Assembly: GCF_001983165.1 (NCBI RefSeq)
Contig: NZ_MNPU01000009.1
Span: forward strand, 95,534 to 159,533
Direction of reading: 5' to 3'
Source of the DNA: Pseudomonas gessardii
Lineage (GTDB): Bacteria; Pseudomonadota; Gammaproteobacteria; Pseudomonadales; Pseudomonadaceae
Length of the DNA: 64,000 nucleotides
Below the pieces are notes generated by a model. It was not told the origin of the DNA. It searched no databases and worked only from the letters and a program-made list of their open reading frames with translations. Position numbers and translations under genes: made by a program. This document shows, piece by piece, positions 27,101 to 35,801 of this stretch. Position 1 is the stretch's first letter, and each line of letters begins with the position of its first letter.

Positions 27101-27130
27101 GGGCTTTTTCCTTATCCACAGAAAAAGCCC
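27101..27130 (+). other. Perfect hairpin with a DnaA box as its loop
   Basis: GGGCTTTTTC (27101-27110) and GAAAAAGCCC (27121-27130) pair perfectly over 10 bp. The 10-nt loop is CTTATCCACA, so an exact DnaA box fills the loop. Confidence 0.85.
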
Positions 27131-27261
27131 AGTAAAAACCGTCGCTTAGGTTGGTTGTTTTTCGTACAGAGGGCTACAGGGCACGATTTACATGGGGTGT
27201 GGACAGCCGCGAACAGGTTATCCACAGGTGGGTTAACAGGGATTGTGGGTAACACCGTAAA

Positions 27262-27354
27262 CCCTGTGGGAGCTGGCTTGCCTGCGATGGCATCACCTGG
27301 GTGTAACTGAAAAACCGCGGTGCCTGCATCGCAGGCAAGCCAGCTCCCACAGGG
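27262..27354 (+). repeat. REPIN (family A) abutting the etfB stop
   Basis: Inverted CCCTGTGGGAGCTGGCTTG and its complement bound a 93-bp unit whose last base touches the etfB stop codon, so it may act as the 3' end of that transcript. Confidence 0.88.
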
Positions 27355-28125
27355 TCAGCGCACCACGCCCTCTTCGACCAACAGCTTGAGAATCGCCTCG
27401 GCCCCCGCCTCAGAGCTCACCCCCTTGAGCACCTGCCCCCCGCCGCCGCTGGCCTTGGCCGTGGCAGCTTTCATGCGGTCGGCGCCGCTCTTGGCCTTGA
27501 TCACCTTGAGCCGCTTGGGCCGAGGCTTGGCCGGTTGCAGCACGGCGCCTGTGAATAACTCATCGTCCACCACCTGCACCTCGTGCTCCTGCAACACGCC
27601 ACGCTGGGCCGGGCCGTAGGCGCTTTGCCGTGGCTTGGGCCCGGCGTTATCCACCGTGGCCAGAAACGGCAGGCGTACCTTCAGGCGCCGCCGCTGACCG
27701 CGCGGCAGGGCTTGCAGTACCTGGGCTACGCCGCTGTCGATGGACTCCACCTGGGCCAGGCCGACAATCAGCGGCCAGCCCAACTGCTCGGCCAGCAGGA
27801 ACGGCAACATGCCCGAGCCCTCGCCGGTTTCGGCCTGGCTGCCGGTGAGCACCACCTGGGCGCCAGCGTCCCGCAGGTAGTCGCCGAGCACTGGCAGGGC
27901 ATCGGCGCCGGCCGGTTGTTCCAACACGTGTAACTGCGCCAGCCCCATGCCCAGGTAGGCGCGCAGGGTCGGCTCGGCGATATCGCCGGCATGTAGCACT
28001 TGCAGGTTATCCCCAGCCAGTTGCAACCCCAGCTCGACGGCGCGGGCATCCTGTTCGGCGCGGCGCGGCCGGCCGGAGGTCGGGTGGGCGCCTATGGAGA
28101 CCAGGCTGATTACATGGGTGGTCAT
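27355..28125 (-). CDS. etfB: Electron transfer flavoprotein beta subunit, dimethylglycine-linked
   Basis: 256 residues of the EtfB family, diverged from housekeeping EtfB: QAETGEGSGMLPFLLAEQLGWP near 100 and LPFLATVDN near 155 are recognisable AMP/partner-binding elements, and the C terminus is extended and basic. It partners the adjacent EtfA to take electrons from the DgcA/DgcB dimethylglycine demethylase. The start at 28125 has AAGGA 7 nt upstream; an ATG two codons earlier is too close. Same place as the PA5400/PA5401 pair of P. aeruginosa. Confidence 0.87.
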   Translation of the reverse strand: MTTHVISLVSIGAHPTSGRPRRAEQDARAVELGLQLAGDNLQVLHAGDIAEPTLRAYLGMGLAQLHVLEQPAGADALPVLGDYLRDAGAQVVLTGSQAETGEGSGMLPFLLAEQLGWPLIVGLAQVESIDSGVAQVLQALPRGQRRRLKVRLPFLATVDNAGPKPRQSAYGPAQRGVLQEHEVQVVDDELFTGAVLQPAKPRPKRLKVIKAKSGADRMKAATAKASGGGGQVLKGVSSEAGAEAILKLLVEEGVVR

Positions 28126-28140
28126 GGCCATATCCTTTGT

Positions 28141-29361
28141 TTAAGCCGCATCGCGCTTGGCGCCGTTGCGGTGGGCCTGGACCGCCGCGATCAAGGCCCG
28201 GAGAATGTCACCGCTGTCGCCGATCACCGACAAGTCAGCGCGCTTGATCATGTCGCAACCCGGATCGAGGTTGATCGCCACCACCTTGTCGCAGGCGCCG
28301 ATGCCTTGCAGGTGCTGGATCGCCCCGGAAATCCCCACTGCCACGTACACCCGCGCGGTGACCCAGATACCACTGGCGCCGACCTGGCGATCACGGGCCA
28401 TAAAGCCATCATCCACCGCCACCCGCGACGCACCTTCGGTAGCACCCAGGGCGGCGGCGGTCTGGTGGAACAGGTCCCAGTCCTTGACCCCATTGCCGCC
28501 GGAGAAAATAAACTCGGCCTCGGCCATGGGGATCGCACCGGGATCCACCGCCACCGCGCCCAAATCCTCGATACGCGGCAAACTGCGCGCCAGGGTTGTG
28601 GATAACTCCACCGGCAACACGGCATGGCGCGTCTCACTGACCGGATCGGCACATTCCACCGCCGCGAGGATCAGCCGTGGCAGCGCTCGCGCCAGGTCTT
28701 GCTGGCCCGCACCGGCACGGCCGATGCACTCATGGCCCTTGATCTGCCACACCCGGGTCGCCGGGCGTTCCTTGAGGCTGGCGGCAAAGCGTCGTCCCAG
28801 TTCGCCACCGCCGCTGCGGCTGTCGGGCAGCAGCCAATGGCGCGGGCGGAACTGGTTATCCACAGCCCGCAGGCCTTGCACCCGCTGCTCCGGTGAATAA
28901 CCGTCGAATTCGTTGCCCTCCAGCACCAGCAGACGGTCCACGCCGGCCGTGTCGAAGGCACTCTCCTTATGCTCGCCAAATACCACCGCCAGCACCGCGC
29001 CGTCGCTGCCAGCGAGTTGCCGGGCCAGGCCCAGCAAGTCGCGGTCGTGGCTGCTCAGGCGGCCGCCGACCATGTCCGGCACCACGTTGATGTAGAACGC
29101 CGGGGCGGGCACCTGGTGCAGCGGCAACTGCACTTGCACCGCTGCTGTACGTTTGCTCGCGCCGCCCTGCTGGGCGCCGCTGCGGTCGATACGCTTGATG
29201 CCGTTGGGGCCGATAAAACCGATGCCATGCACATTTTTACGCAGGATGCCGTTAGGCCCCATCCAACTGTGCTGCTCTGGTTGCATCGCCGCATGCAGCG
29301 GGTGCAAGCGGTTGCGGGCGATCCATTCGGCCCGTGGGTCGCGGCGGATAATGTCGCTCAT
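28141..29361 (-). CDS. etfA: Electron transfer flavoprotein alpha subunit, dimethylglycine-linked
   Basis: 406 residues, longer than housekeeping EtfA (about 310), with an N-terminal extension rich in Arg/His (to about residue 90). The C-terminal FAD-binding part is typical: VGASGIWVTARVYVAVGISGAIQHLQG near 330 and VVAINLDPGCDMIKRAD near 370 (given as landmarks). ATG overlaps the dgcB stop by 1 nt, so it is coupled to DgcB. Two exact DnaA-box words (28597-28605 minus, 28856-28864 plus) lie inside the gene. Confidence 0.88.
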   Translation of the reverse strand: MSDIIRRDPRAEWIARNRLHPLHAAMQPEQHSWMGPNGILRKNVHGIGFIGPNGIKRIDRSGAQQGGASKRTAAVQVQLPLHQVPAPAFYINVVPDMVGGRLSSHDRDLLGLARQLAGSDGAVLAVVFGEHKESAFDTAGVDRLLVLEGNEFDGYSPEQRVQGLRAVDNQFRPRHWLLPDSRSGGGELGRRFAASLKERPATRVWQIKGHECIGRAGAGQQDLARALPRLILAAVECADPVSETRHAVLPVELSTTLARSLPRIEDLGAVAVDPGAIPMAEAEFIFSGGNGVKDWDLFHQTAAALGATEGASRVAVDDGFMARDRQVGASGIWVTARVYVAVGISGAIQHLQGIGACDKVVAINLDPGCDMIKRADLSVIGDSGDILRALIAAVQAHRNGAKRDAA

Positions 29362-31298
29362 CAGTGAACCTCCGCAGGTACACGTGTGTTCTTGGCCGGT
29401 GCCGCCTCTTCGAGCAAGGCGTCCGCCACCAACTCGGCAATGTCCTTGATCAGTGGGCGGGGCTCGACCACCCCTTCGAGCATCGCCGTGCACTGTGGAC
29501 AACCCACGGCCACCAGCTCGGCGCCGGTCTCGCGGATGTCGTCCATGCGCATATCGGGGATGCGCTGCTTGCCGGGAATATCGGTGATCGGCGCGCCGCC
29601 CCCGCCACCGCAGCAACGGGAACGGAAACCCGAACGTTGCATCTCCTTGACCTCGATCCCCAGCGCCCGCAGCACTTGGCGCGGTGCCTCGTACTCGCCG
29701 TTATAGCGGCCCAGGTAGCACGGGTCGTGATAGGTCACGCTGTTGCCCTTGTGCTGGCCCAGGTTCAGCAGGCCTGCGTCGATCAGCTCGGCCATGTAGG
29801 TGCTGTGGTGCTGCACCTGGTAGTGGCCGTCGAAGGCGCCGTATTCGTTTTTCAGCACATGGAAACTGTGGGGATCGCAGGTGACGATGCGCTGGAAGCG
29901 GTACTTGGCCAGGGTCTGGATATTGCGCGCGGCCAGCAGCTGGAACGTTGCCTCATCGCCCAGACGCCGGGCCACGTCGCCGCTGTCACGCTCCTCCAGG
30001 CCCAGTACGGCGAAGTCGACCTTGGCCGCCTTCAGCACTTTGACGAAGGCGCGCAGGGTGCGCTGGTTACGCATGTCGAAGGCGCCGTCGCCGACCCAGA
30101 ACAGCACGTCGGTGCTGCCTTTATCGCCGAGCAGCGGCAGGTTCAAGTCCGCCGCCCAGTTCATCCGCCCACCCGGGGCAAACCCGCCGGGGTTGTCGGT
30201 GGCGATCAGGTTCTCCAGGACTTCGGCGCCCTTGTTCGGGGTCGCGCCTTTTTCCAGGGTCAGGTGGCGGCGCATATCGACGATGGCGTCTACGTGCTCG
30301 ATCATCATCGGGCATTCTTCGACACAGGCGCGGCAGGTGGTGCACGACCACAAGGTCTCGGCGTCCACCAGGCCATTGACGATCGGTTGGTGCGGGTTGC
30401 CGCTGTGCTCGCCGATGGCCTTGCCCGGGTAAGGGCTGCCGGCGAACTTGGCATCGGTGCCACCGGCCAGGCCGACCACCATGTCCTGGATCAGCTTTTT
30501 CGGGTTCAGTGGCTGGCCGGCAGCAAACGCCGGGCACGCGGCTTCGCACTTGCCGCACTGCACGCAGGCGTCGAAGCCCAGCAGTTGGTTCCAGGTGAAA
30601 TCCGTGGGTTTTTCCACGCCCAGGGGCGCGCGTTTGTCGCTCAGGTCCAGTGGCTTCAGACCGGTGGAACGGCCACCGCCAAAGCGCTCGGCGCGGCGGT
30701 GCCAGGCCAGGTGCAGGGCACCGGCAAACGCATGTTTCATTGGCCCGCCCCAGGTCATGCCGAAGAACATCTCCGACACGCCCCACAGCACCCCCACACC
30801 CAGCAGCGCGGCCAGCAGCCAGCCACCGAAGTCGGCGGGCAGGATCCCGGCCACCGGCAACGTCAGCACAAAGAAGCTTACCGAGAACGCCATCAGGCTT
30901 TTCGGCAGGCGCATCCAGGGGCCTTTGGACAGCCGCGACGGCGGGTTGCGCCGGCGCAGATAGACGAAGATGGCACCCACAAACATCAGCACCGAGGCCA
31001 GCAGCAAGGCGTAGCCGAGGAGACGGTTATGCAGGCCAAAGCCGTGGACCAGGAGCGCCAGCAACGCCGACAACAAAAATCCCAGGGCCGTGGCGACGTG
31101 GGTGTTGGCGATGTATTTGTCGCGGGCGACCACGTGGTGCAGGTCGACCCTATAGCGCTTGGGCATGGCCAGCAGGCCGCCCAGCAGGTCGACCTTGGCG
31201 GCACGGCCACGGCGCCACATGTTCATCCGGCGCACAGCGCCGAGGACGGCCAGGCCTATCGCTGCGAACAAAAGAACAGCAAGCAAGGTGTTCAACAT
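29361..31298 (-). CDS. dgcB: Dimethylglycine catabolism iron-sulfur membrane protein DgcB
   Basis: 645 residues. Several membrane helices in the first 180 residues are followed by two 4Fe-4S clusters (CVQCGKCEAACP near 250 and CTTCRACVEECP near 325) and two CCG domains (HDPCYLGRYNGEYEAP near 530, SRCCGGGGG near 565), like heterodisulfide-reductase-type electron carriers. Required with DgcA for dimethylglycine to sarcosine conversion in P. aeruginosa; probably relays electrons to ETF or quinone. The start at 31298 has GGGAG upstream. Confidence 0.93.
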   Translation of the reverse strand: MLNTLLAVLLFAAIGLAVLGAVRRMNMWRRGRAAKVDLLGGLLAMPKRYRVDLHHVVARDKYIANTHVATALGFLLSALLALLVHGFGLHNRLLGYALLLASVLMFVGAIFVYLRRRNPPSRLSKGPWMRLPKSLMAFSVSFFVLTLPVAGILPADFGGWLLAALLGVGVLWGVSEMFFGMTWGGPMKHAFAGALHLAWHRRAERFGGGRSTGLKPLDLSDKRAPLGVEKPTDFTWNQLLGFDACVQCGKCEAACPAFAAGQPLNPKKLIQDMVVGLAGGTDAKFAGSPYPGKAIGEHSGNPHQPIVNGLVDAETLWSCTTCRACVEECPMMIEHVDAIVDMRRHLTLEKGATPNKGAEVLENLIATDNPGGFAPGGRMNWAADLNLPLLGDKGSTDVLFWVGDGAFDMRNQRTLRAFVKVLKAAKVDFAVLGLEERDSGDVARRLGDEATFQLLAARNIQTLAKYRFQRIVTCDPHSFHVLKNEYGAFDGHYQVQHHSTYMAELIDAGLLNLGQHKGNSVTYHDPCYLGRYNGEYEAPRQVLRALGIEVKEMQRSGFRSRCCGGGGGAPITDIPGKQRIPDMRMDDIRETGAELVAVGCPQCTAMLEGVVEPRPLIKDIAELVADALLEEAAPAKNTRVPAEVH

Positions 31299-31344
31299 GG
31301 TGAAGCTCCCACAGACCACGCAAGTCTCGCGTGGGACCCGGCTC

Positions 31345-31450
31345 AATGTGGGAGCTGGCTTGCCTGCGATGGCCTCACCCAGGTCTCACTCAAGACCGAG
31401 TTGCCTGCATCGCGGGCAAGCCCGGCTCCCACATAAAGCAGCTCCCACAT
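31345..31450 (+). repeat. REP pair (family A) between dgcA and dgcB
   Basis: AATGTGGGAGCTGGCTTGCC faces GGGCAAGCCCGGCTCCCACAT, followed by a further half site (AGCTCCCACAT). The unit lies inside the dgcA-dgcB gap. Confidence 0.85.
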
Positions 31451-31483
31451 TTTTGACCGAGTCCACATTGGTTCGGTGTTGGG

Positions 31484-33544
31484 TCAGAAATCCTTGCACA
31501 AGCGCAGGGCGTCGTAGATCGCAGCGTGGGTATTGCGCTGGGCCACACAGTCACCGATGCGGAACAGCAAGTACCCTTCCCCCGGCTCGCTCAGGCACGG
31601 TTGCGGCTTGATCGCGAACAGCGCCTCGACGTCCATCTGCCCCTTGTTGCGCGCCCCTTGCTTGAGGGCGTAGTAGATTTCTTCATCCGGACGCACGCCG
31701 TTTTCCACCACCACCTGGTCCACCACCCGCTCTTCCTTGGCGCCGGTGTATTCGTTCTCCAGCACCGCGATCAGCTTGTCGCCCTCGCGGTAGACCTTCT
31801 CCAGCATCATGTCGCCGGTCATGATCACTTCCTTGGGGTACATGCTGCGGTAGTAGGTCGGGAATGACGTCCCGCCGATGGCCACGCCCGGCTTGATGTC
31901 ATCAGTGACGATCTCCACCTGGCAGCCCTTGTCGGCCAAAAAGTCGGCCACCGACATACCGGTGAATTCGCAGATGGTGTCGTACACCAGCACGTTCTTG
32001 CCCGGTGCCACCTTGCCGTCGAGCACGTCCCAGCTGCTGACCACCAGGCCTTCGGCCGCGCCCCAGTGTTCGTTCTGCTCGATAAACGGATGCCCGCCCA
32101 CCGCCAGCACCACCACATCGGGGCGCAAATCGAGGATGGTCGCGGCATCCGCCGCCACGCCCAGGCGCAGGTCGACATTCAGCCGCGCCAGTTCCAGCTG
32201 GAACCAACGGGTGATACCGGCGATCTGGTCGCGCTGCGGTGCCTTGGAGGCGGTGGTGATTTGCCCGCCGATAAAGTCTTTTTTCTCCAACAGGGTCACG
32301 TCGTGGCCGCGCTCGGCAGCCACCCGCGCCGCTTCCATCCCGGCCGGGCCGGCACCGACCACCACCACTTTGCGCTTGGGCCCGGTGGATTTCTCGATGA
32401 TGTGCGGCACGCCCATGTATTCACGGGAGGTTGCCGCGTTCTGGATACACAGCACGTCCAGGCCCTGGTACTGGCGGTCGATGCAATAGTTGGCGCCGAC
32501 GCACTGCTTGATCTGGTCGATCTGGCCCATCTTGATCTTGGCGATCAGGTGCGGGTCGGCCATGTGTGCGCGGGTCATGCCGACCATGTCCACGTAGCCG
32601 CCTTCGAGGATGCGTGTGGCCTGGTTCGGGTCCTTGATGTTCTGCGCGTGCAGCACCGGGACCTTGACCACTTCCTTGATCCCGGCGGCCAGGTGCAGGA
32701 ACGGCTCCGGTGGGAAACTCATGTTGGGGATCACGTTGGCCAGGGTGTTGTGGGTGTCGCACCCCGAGCCGACCACGCCGATAAAGTCGAGCATGCCGGT
32801 GTCGTCGTAGTATTTGGCGATCTGCTTCATGTCCTCGTGGGACAGGCCATCGGGGTGGAACTCGTCGCCGCACAGGCGGATGCCCACGCAAAAATCCGGG
32901 CCGACTTCGGCGCGTACGGCCTTGAGTACTTCCAGGCCGAATTTCATCCGCCCCTCGAAGCTGCCGCCCCATTCGTCGGTACGCTTGTTGACCCGTGGGC
33001 TCCAGAACTGGTCGATCATGTGCTGGTGCACCGCCGACAGTTCCACGCCATCCAGGCCACCAGCCTTGGCCCGGGCGGCGGCGCTGGCGTAGTTGCCGAT
33101 CACCCGCCAGATTTCTTCCGGCTCGATGGTCTTGCAGGTGGCACGGTGCACCGGCTCACGCACGCCGGAGGGCGACATCAACGTCGGCCAGTTAAAGCCG
33201 TCCCAGCGGGAGCGGCGGCCCATATGGGTAATCTGGATCATGATCTTGGCGCCATGCTTGTGCATGGCATCGGCCAGGTTCTGGAAGTGCGGGATGATGC
33301 GGTCGGTGGACAGGTTCACCGAACTCCACCACTCCTGCGGGCTGTCGATCGCCACCACCGAGGAGCCGCCACAGATCGCCAGGCCAATGCCGCCCTTGGC
33401 TTTCTCTTCGTAATACCTGATGTAGCGCTCGGTGGTCATCCCGCCGTCGGTGGCATAGACCTCGGCGTGGGCAGTACTGAGCACGCGGTTACGGATGGTC
33501 AGTTTGCCGATCTGGATCGGCGCAAACATTGCTTCAAAAGCCAT
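31484..33544 (-). CDS. dgcA: Dimethylglycine demethylase DgcA
   Basis: 686 residues. The N-terminal TIM barrel of the Old Yellow Enzyme/trimethylamine-dehydrogenase type (AHAEVYATDGG near 26; HQHMIDQFWSPRVNKRTDEWGG near 170) is followed by a 4Fe-4S cysteine group (CVGANYCIDRQYQG near 345) and an FAD/NAD-binding half (VVVVGAGPAGMEAARVAAERG near 395). It converts dimethylglycine to sarcosine and formaldehyde. The start has GAGG upstream. Follows the V4R-like gene by 15 nt. Confidence 0.95.
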   Translation of the reverse strand: MAFEAMFAPIQIGKLTIRNRVLSTAHAEVYATDGGMTTERYIRYYEEKAKGGIGLAICGGSSVVAIDSPQEWWSSVNLSTDRIIPHFQNLADAMHKHGAKIMIQITHMGRRSRWDGFNWPTLMSPSGVREPVHRATCKTIEPEEIWRVIGNYASAAARAKAGGLDGVELSAVHQHMIDQFWSPRVNKRTDEWGGSFEGRMKFGLEVLKAVRAEVGPDFCVGIRLCGDEFHPDGLSHEDMKQIAKYYDDTGMLDFIGVVGSGCDTHNTLANVIPNMSFPPEPFLHLAAGIKEVVKVPVLHAQNIKDPNQATRILEGGYVDMVGMTRAHMADPHLIAKIKMGQIDQIKQCVGANYCIDRQYQGLDVLCIQNAATSREYMGVPHIIEKSTGPKRKVVVVGAGPAGMEAARVAAERGHDVTLLEKKDFIGGQITTASKAPQRDQIAGITRWFQLELARLNVDLRLGVAADAATILDLRPDVVVLAVGGHPFIEQNEHWGAAEGLVVSSWDVLDGKVAPGKNVLVYDTICEFTGMSVADFLADKGCQVEIVTDDIKPGVAIGGTSFPTYYRSMYPKEVIMTGDMMLEKVYREGDKLIAVLENEYTGAKEERVVDQVVVENGVRPDEEIYYALKQGARNKGQMDVEALFAIKPQPCLSEPGEGYLLFRIGDCVAQRNTHAAIYDALRLCKDF

Positions 33545-33559
33545 GGCACGGTCCTCGGC

Positions 33560-34090
33560 TTACAACGGCTTGACGATGAACAGACCGTCGTCGTGGCCCT
33601 CTTCGGAGCCTCCGTAGACTTGTTCGGCGACGGTGCGGATGTTGCTGCCGCGCGCTTGCAGAATCTGGTCCATGGCGCCGGCAAACCAGCCGGTGAACAT
33701 GTAGTCCACTTTGCGCCCGACCTTGCCGTACACATAGACAAAGGCCGAGTGTTCGAGCTTGACGCTGGCGGTGCCTTGGTCGAGGTCGATGTCCTGGATC
33801 TTGAACAGGCCCCAGCCGCGTTGCGACAGGCGTTTCATGTAGTGCTCGAACACCGCGACGCCTTCCAGGCCGTGGCATTCGGCTTCTTTTTCACACCAGT
33901 GCCAGGCGGATTTGTAGCCGGCCTTGTAGAGGATTTCGGCGTAGGCATCAGCGCCCAGCACCTCTTCGATGCCCATGTGGTTGTTGACGAAGAAATGACG
34001 CGGCACGTACAGCATCGGCAGGGCGTCGGAAGTCCAGACACCGGTTTCGCTGTCGACTTCGATAGGCAATTGCGGGGCGATCTTGGCCAT
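33560..34090 (-). CDS. DUF5943 protein, V4R-like, of the dgc operon
   Basis: 176 residues. The C-terminal half (GWGLFKIQDIDLDQG then a conserved DYMFTGWFAGAMDQIL) resembles the 4-vinyl-reductase (V4R) small-molecule-binding fold, though the usual metal-binding Cys is replaced. The position between the dipeptidase and dgcA matches PA5397. Probably a soluble accessory or sensor protein of dimethylglycine catabolism; its exact role is not known. The ATG at 34090 is preceded by GGAG at about 10 nt. Confidence 0.72.
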   Translation of the reverse strand: MAKIAPQLPIEVDSETGVWTSDALPMLYVPRHFFVNNHMGIEEVLGADAYAEILYKAGYKSAWHWCEKEAECHGLEGVAVFEHYMKRLSQRGWGLFKIQDIDLDQGTASVKLEHSAFVYVYGKVGRKVDYMFTGWFAGAMDQILQARGSNIRTVAEQVYGGSEEGHDDGLFIVKPL

Positions 34091-34159
34091 GGAAACTCAA
34101 CTCCAGAAAATTCGGTTTAGTGCCCGCCACACGGATGGCAGCGGGAAAGAAAGCAGGGC

Positions 34160-35137
34160 TTATTCGCCCCAGACGTCCTTGAGGACGTTGACCCAGTTCT
34201 CGCCCATGATCTTGCGCACCACGCGCTCGCTGTGGCCGCGCTTGAGCAGGGTCTCGGTCAGGTTGGGGAACTCGCCCACGGTGCGGATGCCCAGCGGGTT
34301 GATGATCTTGCCGAAGCTGGTCAGGCGGCGGGCATAGCCCTTGTCATGGGTCAGCATTTCAAAGAAATCCTGGCCATGGCCCTGGGTGAAGTCGGTGCCG
34401 ATGCCAATGGCGTCTTCGCCAACGATGTTCATGGTGTATTCGATGGCTTCGGCGTAGTCATCGATGGTCGAGTCGATGCCCTTGGCCAGGAACGGCGCAA
34501 ACATGGTCACGCCGACAAAACCGCCGTGGTCGGCAATGAACTTGAGTTCGGCATCGGATTTGTTGCGCGGGTGTTCTTTCAGGCCCGACGGCAGGCAGTG
34601 GGAGTAGCACACCGGTTTCTTCGATTCGAGGATGACTTCTTCGCTGGTCTTGGAGCCGACGTGGGACAGGTCGCACATAATGCCGACACGGTTCATCTCA
34701 CCGACGATCTCGCGCCCGAAGCCCGACAGGCCGCCATCGCGCTCGTAGCAGCCAGTGCCCACCAGGTTCTGGGTGTTGTAGCACATCTGCACCACACCGA
34801 CGCCGAGCTGCTTGAAGATCTCCACATAGCCAAGCTGGTCCTCAAAGGCATGGGCATTCTGGAAGCCGAAGATGATGCCGGTCTTGCCTTGCTCCTTGGC
34901 GCGGCGGATATCGGCGGTGGTCTTCACCGGGATCACCAGGTCGCTGTTCTCGCGGATCAGGGTCTGGCTGGCCACGATGTTATTGATGGTGGCCTGGAAG
35001 CCTTCCCACACCGACACCGTGCAGTTGGCGGCGGTCAGGCCACCCTTGCGCATGTCCTCGAACAGGTCGCGGTTCCACTTGGCAATGATCAGCCCGTCGA
35101 TAACGATGCTGTCGGCGTGCAGTTCGGCTGGGCTCAT
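34160..35137 (-). CDS. Membrane dipeptidase (renal dipeptidase family)
   Basis: 325 residues of the peptidase M19 family: metal-ligand region DGLIIAKWNRD near 14 (the first motif differs from the usual DxHxD), GFQNAHAFED near 100, DLSHVGSKTSEEVI near 180 and SHCLPSGLKEHPRN near 210. It leads the operon dipeptidase-DUF5943-dgcA-dgcB-etfA-etfB. The gene has the same place in P. aeruginosa (PA5396). The substrate is unknown; a betaine- or methylglycine-derived compound is a guess from context. The start at 35137 has AAGGGGA upstream. Confidence 0.85.
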   Translation of the reverse strand: MSPAELHADSIVIDGLIIAKWNRDLFEDMRKGGLTAANCTVSVWEGFQATINNIVASQTLIRENSDLVIPVKTTADIRRAKEQGKTGIIFGFQNAHAFEDQLGYVEIFKQLGVGVVQMCYNTQNLVGTGCYERDGGLSGFGREIVGEMNRVGIMCDLSHVGSKTSEEVILESKKPVCYSHCLPSGLKEHPRNKSDAELKFIADHGGFVGVTMFAPFLAKGIDSTIDDYAEAIEYTMNIVGEDAIGIGTDFTQGHGQDFFEMLTHDKGYARRLTSFGKIINPLGIRTVGEFPNLTETLLKRGHSERVVRKIMGENWVNVLKDVWGE

Positions 35138-35357
35138 CAGGCGTCCCCTTATTGGCGATTCATGCGCCGAATCGTCTGCCGGCGCTTTGGGGCCAGCATA
35201 TGCCCAGGGGCTGACGGAGCCGGGTGCAAAAACGACAGGGGAATTGCCGAAAGCGTCAATCCACGACAAAGGGTGCACGGACGTGTCTGTTCTGCATCTG
35301 TTCTTTGGCCTACGCTTGAGCCAGAATTCGACCCATCCACTGATATGAGAAGGCGCA

Positions 35358-35759
35358 ATGAAACCGATTTTCCTGGCTTTGGCACTCCTCGCCACCGGCG
35401 TCCACGCGGCCGAAGACACCGACAGCACCCCGTGTGATGGCATCGAAAACGACAAACAGACCATCGAATGCGCCGCCTACAACAAAACCACCGCCGAACA
35501 GCTGCTCAAGGATAACTACCAGGGCCTGCTGGAACGCATGGGTTCTACCTACGCCAGCAACAAGGCGCAGCTGGCGGACATCACCGCTCGTCTGAAGGAT
35601 GCCCAGCAGAAGTGGGAAAAACTGCGGGATGCCGATTGCGCGGTGGACACCTTCCCGGCAGTCACCGGCACCAAGGCCTACGCCATTGCGCAAAATGACT
35701 GCCTGGCGCGGATGAGTGATGAGCGGTCGGAGTTTTTGGAGTCGATTGGCCAGGAATAA
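35358..35759 (+). CDS. LprI-family (DUF1311-like) periplasmic protein
   Basis: 133 residues with a signal peptide (KPIFLALALLATGVHA). The mature part carries conserved cysteines (CDGIEND, IECAAYNKTT, CAVDTF, NDCLARM) in the spacing of the lysozyme-inhibitor LprI N-terminal family and is mostly helical. Probably periplasmic; the actual target is not shown. The start has AAGG upstream. Divergent from the dgc operon. Confidence 0.78.
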   Translation: MKPIFLALALLATGVHAAEDTDSTPCDGIENDKQTIECAAYNKTTAEQLLKDNYQGLLERMGSTYASNKAQLADITARLKDAQQKWEKLRDADCAVDTFPAVTGTKAYAIAQNDCLARMSDERSEFLESIGQE

Positions 35760-35801
35760 GCGACAATCGCGCCCTTCTTTCCTCTGAACCAAGGCCACCC
35801 C

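Larger units (their letters stand above)
26486..27354. other. Gene-free interval with a DnaA-box cluster
   Basis: This 870-bp stretch between gbcA and etfB has no convincing gene; a 178-codon open frame in it lacks a ribosome site and spans repeats. It is visibly AT-richer than its surroundings in 26740-27010. It holds five exact TTATCCACA boxes on the plus strand (26703, 26875, 27057, 27112, 27218), near-matches at 26922 (minus), 27023 (plus) and 27244 (minus), and REP pairs at both edges. GATC-containing AT-rich words (TTGATCAATTTTT, TTGATCATATTT) recur. The overall make-up is origin-like or DnaA-titration-like. Confidence 0.7.

Noticed and set aside
26774..27310. 178-codon open frame in the DnaA-box interval
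   Set aside because: No ribosome site, it runs through direct repeats, a palindrome and a REPIN, and matches no family.
26486..27354. The chromosomal origin itself
   Set aside because: dnaA, dnaN and rpmH, which flank oriC in Pseudomonas, are absent; a secondary DnaA-binding locus fits better.
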